DNA from: Bigelowiella natans CCMP2755
Taxonomy: Eukaryota > Cercozoa > Chlorarachniophyceae
Reading direction: 5' to 3'
Length of the DNA: 64,000 nt
NCBI GenBank assembly: GCA_000320545.1
Contig: ADNK01002959.1
Span: 80,001 to 144,000, forward strand
In this document: positions 24,525 through 36,700 of the stretch, one piece after another
Layout: each line of letters starts with the position of its first letter
Position numbering within the stretch: position 1 is the stretch's first letter
Notes under the pieces: generated by a model
What the model was told of the DNA's origin: nothing
Database searches by the model: none
Seen by the model: only the letters and a program-made list of their open reading frames with translations
Position numbers and translations under genes: made by a program

Positions 24525-25291
24525 TAAGTATGAGTGGTGATGCGCAATGTGAGACGCTGATACCCAGGGTGCTTAGTGTTATGTTGTTATGTTATTGCGA
24601 GCAGAGTGGGCAGTAACACAAGATGTTCTTTACTGCTGCTGCTGGTAGTTTTGTCACACTTTTCTAGGTTTTGTCAACCTTGTTATGATGTTGCGTAATC
24701 ATAGCAGCTTATAGACACACAATATTTGCGATGACAGCATGTGCGAATCATCCAGGCACGTCAGTACTACTAGTTTGCTCGCGTGCAAGAAATCACAGCA
24801 CATTGGCCAGCTATCGGAATACATATAGTATATGCAGCTGGATATGTGCATATGTGCATATGTGCTAATATGCTGTGTAACCAATACGTATATCCCCTCA
24901 TGGTAATCGCAGTTGTTCACATGCGCTGCTAGTGTGTGCTTATTAGCTTTGTGGATGACAAACGAGTACGTAGCATAGGTTGTTTGCGAAGACACACACC
25001 CCCACATACCACATACCCACGTACCACAGATAAATAAAGTGTATGAAAACGTTCATTGTCGAAAATATATAATTGCAATAGCATACATTACGCCTACATA
25101 TCAAAAGTAGCAACGTGTATTTTATTATCAATGTCTAATGTTATTTTGCTACAATGACCCAGATGAATGCTCACTACAACATGCAGAGAGATATTCGTCT
25201 AAGCAAGTGTGCAAATGCACGCGTATGGCATGTGTTTTCATCTGTCCCATTTTCGTGAGCTGTCATTTTTCATTTTGTATACGCAGTTTTG
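24525..25291. other. Intergenic, no gene seen
   Basis: AT-rich sequence with short open frames on both strands lacking splice logic or domains. Around 24845-24870 a few copies of a catatgtg-type word occur. Nothing supportable is coded here. Confidence 0.5.
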
Positions 25292-25820
25292 TCAGCTTTG
25301 AAAACCGGGAGAAAGAATTGAATTGATAGACTTCAAAGTTTCCTGGCAAACACTGTGTTGACTGTATTCTTGATTTAAATCGCTCATCGATCTGTACAAT
25401 AATTCTTGATTGGCATCCTAAAATTCGTGAAATTAGTTCACGTCAACAACATGATATCTCTGTAACTTACGAGTGTGTAAAGCATCTCATCGCAAGCTTT
25501 GTCGAAATCCACAAGTTGTTTCTTCAACTCTGCTGGCTTGGAACTTTGGGGATTTTTGAGGAGATATGTGGCAACTTTGAACAATTTCTAGGGAACGCAG
25601 TGAGAAAGAAGCAAACACAACGTTTTAGATTGTTGAGGGTCCGTGGGTGGTAAAAAATGTTTGGCCAATTAATATCACAAATTAGAAGCAAATTCTAATG
25701 CCCCATCCAGTATATTATTCTCAGTAGTACTACATTGATCTCTTTATTTATTGCTTCAACTCTTCTAGTTGTAAGCCTGTTATCAGCAATGATCTCGGGT
25801 GCTACGCGCGTTGACGCCAT
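25292..25820 (-). CDS. Small helical protein of about 109 residues, function unknown
   Basis: ATG at 25820 starts MASTRVAPEIIADNRLTTRR and the exon ends INKEIN at a gtagta donor near 25734. It joins in phase 0 to an exon at about 25587-25471 (VATYLLKNPQSSKPAELKKQ through DEMLYTL), which ends in a perfect gtaagt donor. The last exon, about 25417-25292, reads DANQELLYRSMSDLNQEYSQ and stops after SPGFQS. The three exons give one continuous charged, mostly alpha-helical protein, such as a small coiled-coil subunit of a larger complex. I do not recognise the family. Clean phases, the gtaagt donor and absence of low-complexity runs make it likely to be a real gene. Confidence 0.6.
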
Positions 25821-26273
25821 CTCTCCAAAGCTAGAAAAGGGGAGGGTGAGAGCTTCTAGGCTTGATCGTTCGTTTGTGTTGTTTGTGTTGTTTGGGTCGT
25901 CTGCACCATCAAATAACAACTATTCAAAGATATATTCCCGATAAAGTTTGGCTAGGTGAATCACAGATAGGTAGATTAGTTTGTTAGCTGCACAGAAGCA
26001 TTCTTCGATGAACATAATTGCTACTAATATATCGAGGATTTTACCTAATCGAAAAGTATTTTCCAACAACAACAATGACAACAATACTGACAATTTGAAA
26101 CTGCTTCTCCTGCTTCCCTTGATCATCATATTTCCATCACGACGTCCTGCTAGCACTGAGGAGGAGGAGGAGGAGGAGGAAGAAGAGGAAGATTATCACC
26201 AGAAGCAGCACCCGTTTCATCCCCTATCGTCTTGTAGTACTAGCAGCAGAGATCTCTTTTCGCATCAACGTTG

Positions 26274-26547
26274 ATGGGGAGGGCCAAGTTCATAGATCAA
26301 GAAGCAAAGCGGCCTCTGCTCGAAAAAGAGGACGACGACATAGTACCCTACAAGGTTGGTAGCAGTACCGATGTAAGAACCAAATGACAACAAATATTGC
26401 AGCTGATCTGGGTTGTTTTTCTAGATTCAGTGGAAAAGGATATGGTTCAATGCTGACTGGCCATGGGGCGTGGCTTTTGCTACGCTTGTACTTCTCACAT
26501 TCGTCATTCAGGTAATAATCCATTTACCTAGTACGAATGAAAAATTT

Positions 26548-26610
<63 letters not shown>

Positions 26611-26964
26611 TGGTAATGATCATGATAGCGATGAGCTGATGATACTATTTATTTCGCACACTATCAAGGCACGAATGATTCTTCAAGGTGCTGCTGCGAA
26701 CGATGGGGAAGTGAGTAGTTTTAACACTAACATAATGGTACGCAGAAGGTCATCGTCGCATGATTGCAGAGGACCTCGCTTATTCCTACATTATAATTTT
26801 TGAAAAATAAGTGTTCACCATTGCGTGATCCCCCTTGGAAATTGAAGATATCACCAATCCACCCTAGGTGGAATGGAAAGAACTAAAATCAAACGTTGGG
26901 GGACCTGTGATTTGGGGCTACCTCCGTCGTCATCCTGATATTCCACGTAATTTTAAGCAGATTT

Positions 26965-27010
<46 letters not shown>

Positions 27011-27248
27011 TATGAACACGAAGCTGTTGTAAAAAAAAAACCGAACGGACTATGGGAGGGAGGACGTTCATTTAGTAGATTAGAAAGAAGAAAAATCCAC
27101 GATGGAGATGTTAAAGAGGAAGATGGAGAAGCAACATGACCTATTATATACACTTACCTCTTCAATAAGTAATCTTATAGTTGTCTGTAGACGTACGTAC
27201 TACTACGAGACCATCTAACAAAACTACGAGACCATTTAACAAAGTATA

Positions 27249-27289
<41 letters not shown>

Positions 27290-27931
27290 AATGCTTTTTA
27301 CAGTCGTATTGAGCTGTGGAATCCTTTCTTTGGGCGTTCTGTGGGTGTGGTTACTACAACGTTACTCGGTATTATTCTTCTTCTTATTATTGTTTTTATT
27401 TTTGATATTATATGTGTTCTCATTAATAGCAGTATTGCTCTTTTTGTCATCATCTAGCTGTTCTTATCGTCTTCTCCTCGATTTTAGTTGTTGACGATTT
27501 CTGTACTGTTTGTTCGTGATCCATTGCTTACTCATAAAAGAACTCGATGATTTCTTCATATCATTAAACCTACTATTTTCCGTTTGTACGTGCAGAGGGC
27601 TACCATTTGGGGAGCTTCTATCGTGAAATGTTTATTCTTCATCTCCTTGAGGTACAGAATAATGATGGATAATTCGAATAAACCCAATACACGTGGTGTG
27701 AGTAACGATATAAGAAAGTCAATGACACAAATTCAGAACTTGCCTATGAGGAAAGAGCGTAGCTACTACTCTACATCATCATCATCATCATCATCATTAT
27801 TATTATTAGTTGTTGTAGTTATTACCTAATATGTCAGTGTTGTCTACTAGTAGCAATGGTAGTAGGAGAATAGATCCACTGGTGGTAGCACCGCACAAAA
27901 TGTAGAATCTCCATAAGCAAATAAATTGTGT

Positions 27932-27984
<53 letters not shown>

Positions 27985-29105
27985 ATTTGTATATAGTGTT
28001 TACACACACGCGCACTTGCTTCAGATCATGAAATGTATCATGATGACATTATTTGTTAAACATCGTTTTCATGATGATCACTCATATTTTATTCAGCATG
28101 AGCTTCAGTGGAATTCTTGGCGGCGTATGCATTCCCATTGTTGTTGCCTTAATTGCTACGATGATGTACGCTTAAGATCACTTTAACATTTGATAAAACA
28201 AGAAGAATAGAATCTAGTAGTAGTAGTAGTAGTAGTAGTAGTTGTTGTTGTTGTAGTGGGAGTAGCGTAGCATTTGAAAGTAGTAGTAGCAACACAATGA
28301 AATCATGTTGGAAGACAACTACATAATACTCAATAAAAACTTACAATATATTATATTGTAATTTGATATAAATGCTGTTGTCATCACCATTATTTATCGT
28401 TGTTTTCATGAAAACCAAATTTGAACAACTAATCGTCGTCATCATCATCGTTGTGATTGATTGCCCTGTCCTCCGACATCATCTTAGATATAAATACAAA
28501 GAAATAAACTATGCTGCGGCATTTCTTCAGCAGGTCAGTGAATAAAACATGATTATAATAAAAACCTGGTAAGTTGGTAGATAGTGTACCATTGCATTAT
28601 CTCTTTGTAGTTGTAGCAGCAGCAGGTAGAACTGTTTTCCTCAATGATCACAAATCAAAGAAGAGGGGAAAGAAGAGAGAGAAAGACAGAAAGAGAGAGA
28701 GAGAGAGGGAGAGAGAGAGAGAGAGTATACTAAATACTGAGTAGTAAGTAGTTTTGATGATGATTACGATGAATTGTACAGTCGTGTGTATGTTTACGAC
28801 ATCACTGGGGGATTTGGTTTGCTTCACTTGGGGTAATAATTATATTGTTGTTGTTGTTGCCGTGTCGTTGATTCTATGTCCATAAAATTAATAGATATTA
28901 TGTATAATGCTTCATTGTTGATGGTTAGACTACTCAAGTGTGTAATTACATTTCTCAGCAAATAAATGAATGGTCCTCCTCCTCCTCCTCCTCCTGCTTC
29001 CACTCATTTTCACTCCTTAATTGTACCTAATTTAACAATAATGAGCAGGTTCAAGCAGGTTACTGGGTTGTTCTTTTATTCTACATCAAAGCACAGGTAG
29101 TAGTT

Positions 29106-29138
<33 letters not shown>

Positions 29139-29320
29139 TTACACCTTACTACGACAATTTGATGATGATGATGATGAGGATGATGATTCTTCATCTTTGA
29201 TTGTTGTTGTAGTTTTTTAACACAATCATCCAGTAGTAATATTGTTATTTCCATTTCACTCGAAACCATGCTATTATTCCTCTTCGCATTCATATATGCT
29301 TTCATTTAGTCTAGAAACAA

Positions 29321-29366
<46 letters not shown>

Positions 29367-29471
29367 TTCTGTAATATTCATAGCAGTAAGTTAACTCATT
29401 TTCTAATCTGCAATGTGTTATCAACATGGTTCAGATGTATCAGAGCAAAAGGAACTATGACCCTTACGGTA

Positions 29472-29520
<49 letters not shown>

Positions 29521-30553
29521 TCATAATCATCATCATCATCATCATCATCATTGAATTATGTTACTACTTTCATTTCTAACGGCGGAGCAATCATCATCAT
29601 CATTGAATTATGTTACTACTTTCATTTCTAACGGCGGAGCAATCATCATCATCATCATTGAATTATGTTACTACTTTCATTTCTAACGGCGGAGCAATCA
29701 TCATCATCATTGAATTATGTTACTACTTTCATTTCTAACGGCGGAGCAATCATCATCATCATTGAATTATGTTACTACTTTCATTTCTAACGGCGGAGCA
29801 ACCATCCTTATATGATATGCTGTTGTAGTCGTTTCTAACCTCTACTGTTGTTTGCTTGTTTTAAAAAAAGGGAAAACAAAACGCGTCTTATCTTCCTTGA
29901 TGCTGGCCTGGATGACCTACTATCTGAAACAAGTAATTGCGAAGAAGAAACTTCATGAAGAATGAAGATGATGAGAAGAATTGATGAGAGATGACGTAGT
30001 ACAAGAGGCATATGAGGAGGAAAATACCTGCTGACGTGTCGTTTGGAACATGATTATTGTTATAGTTGTTATCATTATCATCATCATCATCATCATCATC
30101 ATCATGATCTTAGTTTCACTGTATTATGCTACAACTTCCATATAGCGGTAGCATTGGTGATAGTAGTAGTAATATTAACATGACATTGATGAGCACATCC
30201 TACATCACCAACCGTGACAACAGTAGTAACCAGCTTAAGATCTGCTTCCTACAATTCTTGGCCACTTCATTTCTCGTCGTTTGTGAGAAGAATGATAACA
30301 ATAGTAATAATAAGAATCACAATAATAATACTCCTACGAATACAGCAGGACATGGAAGAGAATTTGATGATAAAGATAATGACGACTGCTATCCTGATAT
30401 AGTTGTATTATACTGATGATTGTCGTTGCTAGGTGAAGTTGATGGTGGCGAGTGTGTCTACAGTCTCCTGGTATTTTCCAACAAATATGACCATGGCTAA
30501 GGAAGCTTCGAAAATGTAGGTTTACTATCCCCACCACTATCACCATCATTAGC

Positions 30554-30591
<38 letters not shown>

Positions 30592-30796
30592 AGGCAGTGT
30601 TGGCATAGTAGTAGCAGTAGTAATAGTAGCAGTAGTAGTAGTAGTGACTATAGTAGTTGTAAGTGAGTGAGCAAGTAAGTAAGTTGTAGCAAAAGAAGAT
30701 TCAAAACAACACAAAAAGTCTTATCATATTCTCATCATTTCCTCCCTTTCTCTCTATGACATATAGCTTTTAAGCAATCCACCCCCTCACCATCTG

Positions 30797-30847
<51 letters not shown>

Positions 30848-31179
30848 CCTTTCCTATGTGTGTGTGTGTGTGTGTATGTGTGTGTGTGTAATATCGTGTT
30901 GTTCTTCTTATTATCTGATTTATTCTCCGTAAATGTATAATGTGGATGTGTTGTTGTTGTTGTTGTTGTTGTTGTTGTGTGTTTGTAGATTAACACATCC
31001 ATCCATAATAGCTCTGAAATGGGCGATGAGTGCAAGTTTGGGGACTCTTTCTCTGGTAGTAGTAAAGATAATGTATATAATAATAATATAATTAGTAGTA
31101 GTGGTATTAGTAGTAGAAGTAGTAGTTTTATCAGAAGGTGCTGCTATTTTGTGTGCTCGTGCTATGTACACAATTTAGT

Positions 31180-31224
<45 letters not shown>

Positions 31225-31537
31225 AAGTAATGTACAATAGATATCACCAAAAAGGAACATCATGCACATCCACGTAATCCACATACATAAACACATTAAA
31301 AAGAAGACTAACATCTCGAATGAATATCTCCCTACTTACTCAGGGTGGATTATCATTGGCTTTAACGGATTTCTTTTATAAACAAAGTAGTATTATCAGC
31401 AGCATAGTACATCATCAGTAGGAAATGATAAATAGCAGTAGCAGTGGGAATAGAAGCATACCACATCACTAGGAAATAGGAGGGAGTTCCAACTGAAAAG
31501 AAGCAATACGAAAATCTTCATAGTAACATAGAGCAGT

Positions 31538-31574
<37 letters not shown>

Positions 31575-31829
31575 GAAACAGCAGCAGCACTGACCATTAT
31601 CAAATGATACCTATTCTTCTAGGCATGGTGAGGCTGTGCCTCTCAACCGCTTGTGGGTGTTTGCAGCAAGTTCTTGGGTATATCATGATCACAAGAGAAG
31701 AAGAAAAAGAAGAGGAGAATAATGATGATTGACTTAAGATCATGATGATGATGATGATGATGATGATTTACAACGATGGGCTGATGTTTGTAGAATTTTT
31801 AATGGAAATATTGTTCACAAACATACACA

Positions 31830-31876
<47 letters not shown>

Positions 31877-34209
31877 TATACACATACACACACATTATAA
31901 AATACACTACACTATACACGTACTGCATCATATATAACAGTTAAACTACATGGATTATTATCAATACTTCACAGATGATACTGCTCTGTTATCTCCCTTG
32001 TAGTAGTAAAGTAGTAGTAAGTAGTAGTAGTATCACCATTATTAGTTATTACCACCTATCGTTATTTCCTACCCACTGACCTTAGAATATAGCAGAAGAA
32101 GCACATAGAGTGTTAACGACTACCTGTTTGTTGAATACTTGTCAGTTTATGCTGCATGCTTTGTGCAAAATCCACACAAGTAGCATCAAGGTTATAATAT
32201 CATGGAATTCGATCTAAAAACAAGAGTGTACAACAACATCTCTCACAAATACGAGCAGCAACGATATATTGGATAGATTATGATCCACTAGCCAAATCAA
32301 ATATCATGATTTTATATATCATCCCTTCCATCTTAATCTAAATGTCATGTCTTGGTATGTAGATATGCTATCATTGCTCATTCTGTGAGCAGTAAATCCT
32401 TCTTCAGATCTGGTATGACGACTGCTATATCGTTTATACATTTAGTAATAGTTTTGCATGATAATATTCTCATCATCATCATCATCATTCTTCTAGATGA
32501 TGGATGGTGCTGATATTTTCTTTTCAAGCGTACAAGAACAACAAAAATTGATGATAACTACCTTCATATATGTAGGATTGAGTGCCAACAGAATGTTAAG
32601 CAATAGGAAGGTGTTCGCAAATAGCTACTACTCGAAGTTTGTTGTCACCAAAGCCTCTTTTTCTTTGTAGTAGCATACAGGAAACATCCAATAATATATC
32701 ACCATCATCATCATCATCGTTATCATCGTTATAACTACGTGATCAGTAAAAGAAGAGAGCTACGACGTGAGTGTATGTTTTTCTTTAACTACATCATTAT
32801 CACATTATACTGCTGGCTGCTGATGAGATCTCAACTGCAGATTTCTCTTCCTACCTACTGTGTTATAATATCCAAAAAAAACTGATATTAGTATTAAATA
32901 ATTATAAATGTGCATTTACCAGGTGCAACTTATTGTCTCTCAAGAGTTTGGTAGTAGTCCATATAATACTACGTAAATATCTTTCTCTATGTCGTAAATC
33001 GCTGCTCGATTCGCTGATGATCAGATCTTCCTCCTGTATCCTACTACTACTACTACTACAAGCAAGTGTTGTCGTATAACCCATCGATGCAAGTATGTAC
33101 TACTACTACATTAGTAGCAATAATAATAAAAACAATAGTAATGATATCAATAATGCACAGGAGAGACTGTGGTATCGGTCTTTGCTTACAGCATGGGTTT
33201 GCTGAGCGGCGTTGTGACGTTGATTTGGGTTGATGTTTCCGAGGACTTTGGATCCCTTCCTTTGACATTCTGGTGGTATATAAGAATATTATAAAACTAC
33301 TCATCATCATGCTTTTGAGTTTTTATATAATATGTGAGAAGTTCATAGAGGAAGTTGTTCTTGTCTGATGATTATTGCGACTCGCGTATCAATTGTATCA
33401 TCAAAATGTTGATCTTCATCATCATCATCATCATCATCATCAATCATCATCAATCATCATCAATCATCACAGTATCATATATGTAGTTCCTACTCGTGGG
33501 CCTGGCAGGCAGTAATCGATGCCTTTTTAGTTATATTTTATCTGGTGACGATTTATTACCCTCTCACCACCCTTACGGTTAGAAGACAACCTCAAACATA
33601 AAGGCATGTTGTATGTTTGTTACATTGCATCATTTTCTTTTTTGATTGGTATTTTCACACAACTGTATTATTGCAATCAACAGAAGTAGTCAAGGTACAA
33701 AACATATAATGATGATTGATGATGATGGAGAGTGGTAATAGTAATAGGATTGAAAAGATTTTAAGTTACTACTACTTCTGCAAATGCAGGTATTATCAAT
33801 TTTGACTGGACAACTTGAGTATAAATCGGCCCCAGTCTTCATGGGATTGTTTGTCGCTGCTCTTGCACATCTTGTATTTTTATTCATGGCAGAGGTAATT
33901 TGAATTTACTCATAACTTATACTTAGTATTGTCATCATAGCCAGCCATGTATGTATTGCTGGAACTGCTACTATTCAACCAGTGATCATCCGTCTAAGAC
34001 GACAACACTTTCACTTCAAACATTAGGTAATTCTTGATTCAACAAATGCGATTTTGTTCTGCTACGCAATTGAAACAAACAACACAATGAGACCAAAGAA
34101 TGGGATCAGTTCGGAGAACAACAAGGCAGCAACTAATGGAAGTGAAAACAACACATATCCCACGGTATCTTCCACCAATTTTGTAAATTGCATAGGATGT
34201 GTACATTCA

Positions 34210-34245
<36 letters not shown>

Positions 34246-34488
34246 TTTGTGTGTAGTATAAAGTGCTGAATACACATGCCCTACTACAAATCCTTCAAAT
34301 GAATTACGTATGTTTTCTGCCTGCCAAATTATAAACATTGTTGATATACCTTCCAATCTATAATAACACAGGAGATTATGATGGGTTCTATGCGAGCTAA
34401 CGACGAGACGGTAGATTTCGCAAATTTCATTAGAAATGCGAACCCAGGTGTTGCATCCGCTCCATTGTGGGAAGAAACTACAGCATGA
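26274..34488 (+). CDS. Choline transporter-like protein (SLC44/CTL family), about 18-25 exons
   Basis: ATG at 26274 gives MGRAKFIDQEAKRPLLEKED, a cytosolic N terminus. Exons that can be followed include about 26425-26511 (ADWPWGVAFATLVLLTFVIQ), 26867-26948, 27302-27368 (VLSCGILSLGVLWVWLLQRY), 27597-27650, 28100-28170 (GILGGVCIPIVVALIATM), 29048-29096 (QAGYWVVLFYIKAQ), 30435-30515 (VASVSTVSWYF), 30992-31055, 31345-31388, 31622-31690, 32362-32413, 33162-33271, 33790-33896 (APVFMGLFVAALAHLVFLFM), 34026-34165 (STNAILFCYAIETNNT) and 34374-34488. The late D-T/S-x-F/L-FCYAxE motif and the TVSWYF block are hallmarks of the CTL family, which has about ten membrane helices and moves choline or ethanolamine across plasma and organelle membranes. 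Introns hold most of the microsatellites in this region. A few internal exons are not resolved, so the protein length is not stated. Confidence 0.8.
26551..26608. repeat. (GT)n microsatellite
   Basis: About 58 bp of pure GT dinucleotides in an early intron of the choline-transporter-like gene. Another (GT)n tract lies at 27251-27287 and others at 31175-31220 and 34212-34243 in the same gene. Confidence 0.95.
26967..27010. repeat. (CA)n joined to (CG)n, alternating purine-pyrimidine tract
   Basis: About 30 bp of alternating AC followed directly by about 14 bp of alternating GC. Such tracts favour left-handed Z-DNA. A second, similarly built tract lies at 27934-27982. Confidence 0.9.
27934..27982. 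repeat. (CA)n joined to (CG)n, second copy
   Basis: About 33 bp of alternating CA followed by about 14 bp of alternating CG, in another intron of the choline-transporter-like gene. Same order of blocks on the plus strand as at 26967. Confidence 0.9.
29320..29517. repeat. Two (TA)n tracts flanking a small coding exon
   Basis: (TA)n of about 38 bp at 29322-29360 and about 48 bp at 29472-29517 bracket a short exon near 29434-29469 (MYQSKRNYDPYG) of the choline-transporter-like gene. The two tracts could pair and loop the exon out. Confidence 0.75.
29550..29805. repeat. Minisatellite of 52-55 bp, 5 copies
   Basis: The unit holds attgaattatgttactac, tttcatttctaacgg and cggagcaatcatcatcatc. Copies start at about 29550, 29602, 29657, 29709 and 29761. 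Units differ mainly in the number of ATC triplets. It lies in an intron of the choline-transporter-like gene. Confidence 0.95.
30798..30882. repeat. (TC)n then (TG)n compound microsatellite
   Basis: About 44 bp of TC followed after a short spacer by about 30 bp of TG, in a choline-transporter-like intron. Other (CT)n/(TC)n tracts in the window lie at 31835-31872, 60243-60280 and 61058-61094, with the (GA)n complement at 63118-63150. Confidence 0.9.
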
Positions 34489-34583
34489 AGCTATGAGATG
34501 ACTGTGATTTGTAGGAAACAAACAACACGGTGTTGTACACGCCGTTATCGACCTGTATCGTACCGTTAGATAAACATGACTAG

Positions 34584-34752
34584 ATGAGACAGATCTAATG
34601 AATTAATCAAACCTTTTCAATGCTCATCCTAATGTAGCTGTAGAGCTATGCGTATCGTTCAACATGTAAATGTGCTCGTTGCATTGTTTGCACGTCATTC
34701 GCTTGCTAGCTCTAGAGCATTATCATCTCCTAATGTAGCTGTGCAACAATAT
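34584..34752 (-). mobile_element. Two inverted copies of the retrotransposon-type 3' tail
   Basis: 34584-34645 reads gagacagatctaatgaat, then ccttttcaatgctcatcc and taatgtagctgtag. A shorter copy lies at 34715-34752 with tcctaatgtagctgtgcaac. Both are in minus orientation, immediately downstream of the choline-transporter-like gene and upstream of the larger RT element. Confidence 0.6.
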
Positions 34753-34756
34753 ATGT

Positions 34757-34759
34757 GTA

Positions 34760-34822
<63 letters not shown>

Positions 34823-34866
34823 ATAATAAGTATCTTGGAAATAGACACAGGAATACCACAGCATAC

Positions 34867-34919
<53 letters not shown>
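34757..34919. repeat. Pair of long (TA)n tracts around a 50-bp spacer
   Basis: (AT)n at about 34757-34820 and 34871-34918 with a unique spacer between. The arms are self-complementary and could extrude as cruciforms. They directly abut the left end of the RT element at 34928. Confidence 0.9.
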
Positions 34920-34927
34920 GATGTATG

Positions 34928-36700
34928 TGTGAGACGGATGTGATGAAATGTTCAAATTTTTTCAATGGTCATACATATGTGTACACATATGCATGTACAT
35001 GTACATGCACATGTATGTGTATGAGATGATCCATGTCTTTCACGACCCCACAAGTGTTGCATGTGGCATCTGCCCATGTGTGCAGCGCACATGCATGCAT
35101 GTGCACACATGTGCACATCGACGACTGGCTCAGAGATCGCACCGCCAGATTCAGATTTGGCAATGCTCTCTCTGAACACATGAATCTCAAGAGCGGCGTC
35201 CCCGAAGGATCATCTCTCAGCTGTTTCCTGTTCACAACCCATTGCGATGTTTGCGAACAAATTGACAACACAGATTTCCAAACATGCTGTGACGACGTCA
35301 CCCCCTGCAAATTGTTTTCGCCAAACCGATGGGGGAAAATGCAAGATGACATCCAGGCCGACCTGAACCAAATGACGGACTGGTGCATGAAATGGCGGAT
35401 GCGATTCAATGGGGACAAGAGTGGGCACCTCGTCATTGACAAAAGAAACAAAGCCTGCCGACACCAAACCTCCTGGAACATCTCTCTGAATCTCCAAGGC
35501 AAAATGAAAAGAGTCGACAGCGGCAGATGTCTCGGACTGATCTTCGACAACAAACTGACCTTTGAAAAACATGCTCTTGCTTCTCACCTGAGATTGCAAA
35601 AGAAGCGAAGGTTTTTGTCAAGGTTGTGTTGTTCCAGACACCTTGTGCCGCTAAATGCCAGACTGAAATTTTGCAAATCATGGTTCCTTGCATCCAGCAG
35701 ACACGCAGCTCCAATGTGGAGATCACGAAGAAACATGCGAATGAAACAGATGGATTCCATGGAATCCCAAACCCTGAAACGTGCATTGGGATCACCTGGA
35801 TCCATCTCCAACGACGTTCCCCACGTCCTCACTGGCACGTTGCCACCCCGACATCAAACCAAAGTGCAATGTGCTGAATCATGGTTGCGCACTGATGCAT
35901 GGATCGACACAGGCAGCGGTCCTCAAATGCATGAGGGAACAAATGATTGCAGCAGTTGTGGCTTCATCATTGAAAATCGAAAAATGCCAGGTGGCACATC
36001 GTGGATTGATGTGTCCACAAACACGTGGAACAAGTGTCTTTGTTTCGTCGTCTCAAATCGATCACTGACGATTTGTTAGGTGACGAATTGCCCACAGTTT
36101 TGACGACAACAGAGGCGCTGAAAAAAGAATCAAAAAAACATCACAAGGTGATGAAATCCTGTGCTTTTGCCGAATTGCAGGAGGAATGGTCCAATGATTC
36201 ATTGCGAGCTGTGCATCTCAAGAATCTTGGATTCCTTCCGTCATCTTCGATCACCGGCATCAAACTGAAACTTCCAAGTGTCGCTACATCATGGATGCGC
36301 GCCATCTGTGGTGTCGGCAATCTTGGAAAATTCGTGTTCTCACGTGGACAATGCACAGAGACAGATGCCACGTGCGATGCATGTGGCATCCTGAAGGACA
36401 TGGATCATCTCCTGCAATGTCCAACACACAGTCGAGAACAAATCAGATTGCGCAATCAAATGAGCGCAATCATGAATCGCAACGACGACACGAACCGGCT
36501 GACAAATGCTGAAAAGGACTCCAGAACTGCTGCGCGCAGTGCGCGGCAACATCGGTCGCATGAGGACGCTTTCAAATGCATGAAGCACGTGGTGGCAGAA
36601 ACCAACAGATGCAACATTGGCGCTGCAGCCGCTGCATTGCACAGCCACATTGGGATGACCATTGAAAAAATTTGATTCTTCATTGCATCCGTCTCATGCA
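34928..36700 (+). mobile_element. Truncated non-LTR retrotransposon with an inverted copy of its own 3' end at the left border
   Basis: The right part is a 5'-truncated LINE-type element ending in gatgaccattgaaaaaattt and catccgtctca without a poly(A) tail. The left 145 bp (34930-35075) are the reverse complement of two separate pieces of that 3' region: the outer tail (gagacggatg, then ttttttcaatggtcat) and the zinc-knuckle-coding segment (gatgatccatgtc, tgcatgtggcatc). About 230 bp between these pieces are missing and replaced by an acatgt-rich simple sequence. The result is head-to-head with matching tails outward, so the outside looks like terminal inverted repeats. Two tail-outward truncated insertions or a template-switch event are possible origins. 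Confidence 0.72.
35118..36675 (+). pseudogene. Reverse transcriptase C-terminal part of a non-LTR retrotransposon, frameshifted
   Basis: The frame at about 35118-35990 reads as the distal half of a LINE reverse transcriptase: GVPEGSSLSCFLF (RT motif 4-like), then CCDDV where the YADD/FADD catalytic box belongs, WRMRFNGDKSGHLVI and LGLIFDNKLTFEKH. A second frame (36025-36675) carries the C-terminal zinc knuckle CDACGILKDMDHLLQC seen after the RT in Jockey/CR1-like elements. The two parts are in different frames, and the link between them is open only in a third, so at least one or two frameshifts exist. The 5' RT motifs, endonuclease and ORF1 are absent. The retained Asp pair sits in an altered context. 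It is not expected to be active. Confidence 0.8.

Noticed and set aside
29550-29805. CRISPR-like regular array
   Set aside because: Direct tandem minisatellite with no unique spacers, in a eukaryotic intron.
34648-34965. Open frames on both strands made of alternating Ile and Tyr
   Set aside because: Pure translation of (TA)n repeats.
34969-35553. 194-codon minus-strand open frame with a zinc-knuckle-like [13 protein letters not shown]
   Set aside because: The knuckle is real LINE sequence but comes from the inverted 3' fragment; the rest is antisense to the RT. It is not a separate gene.
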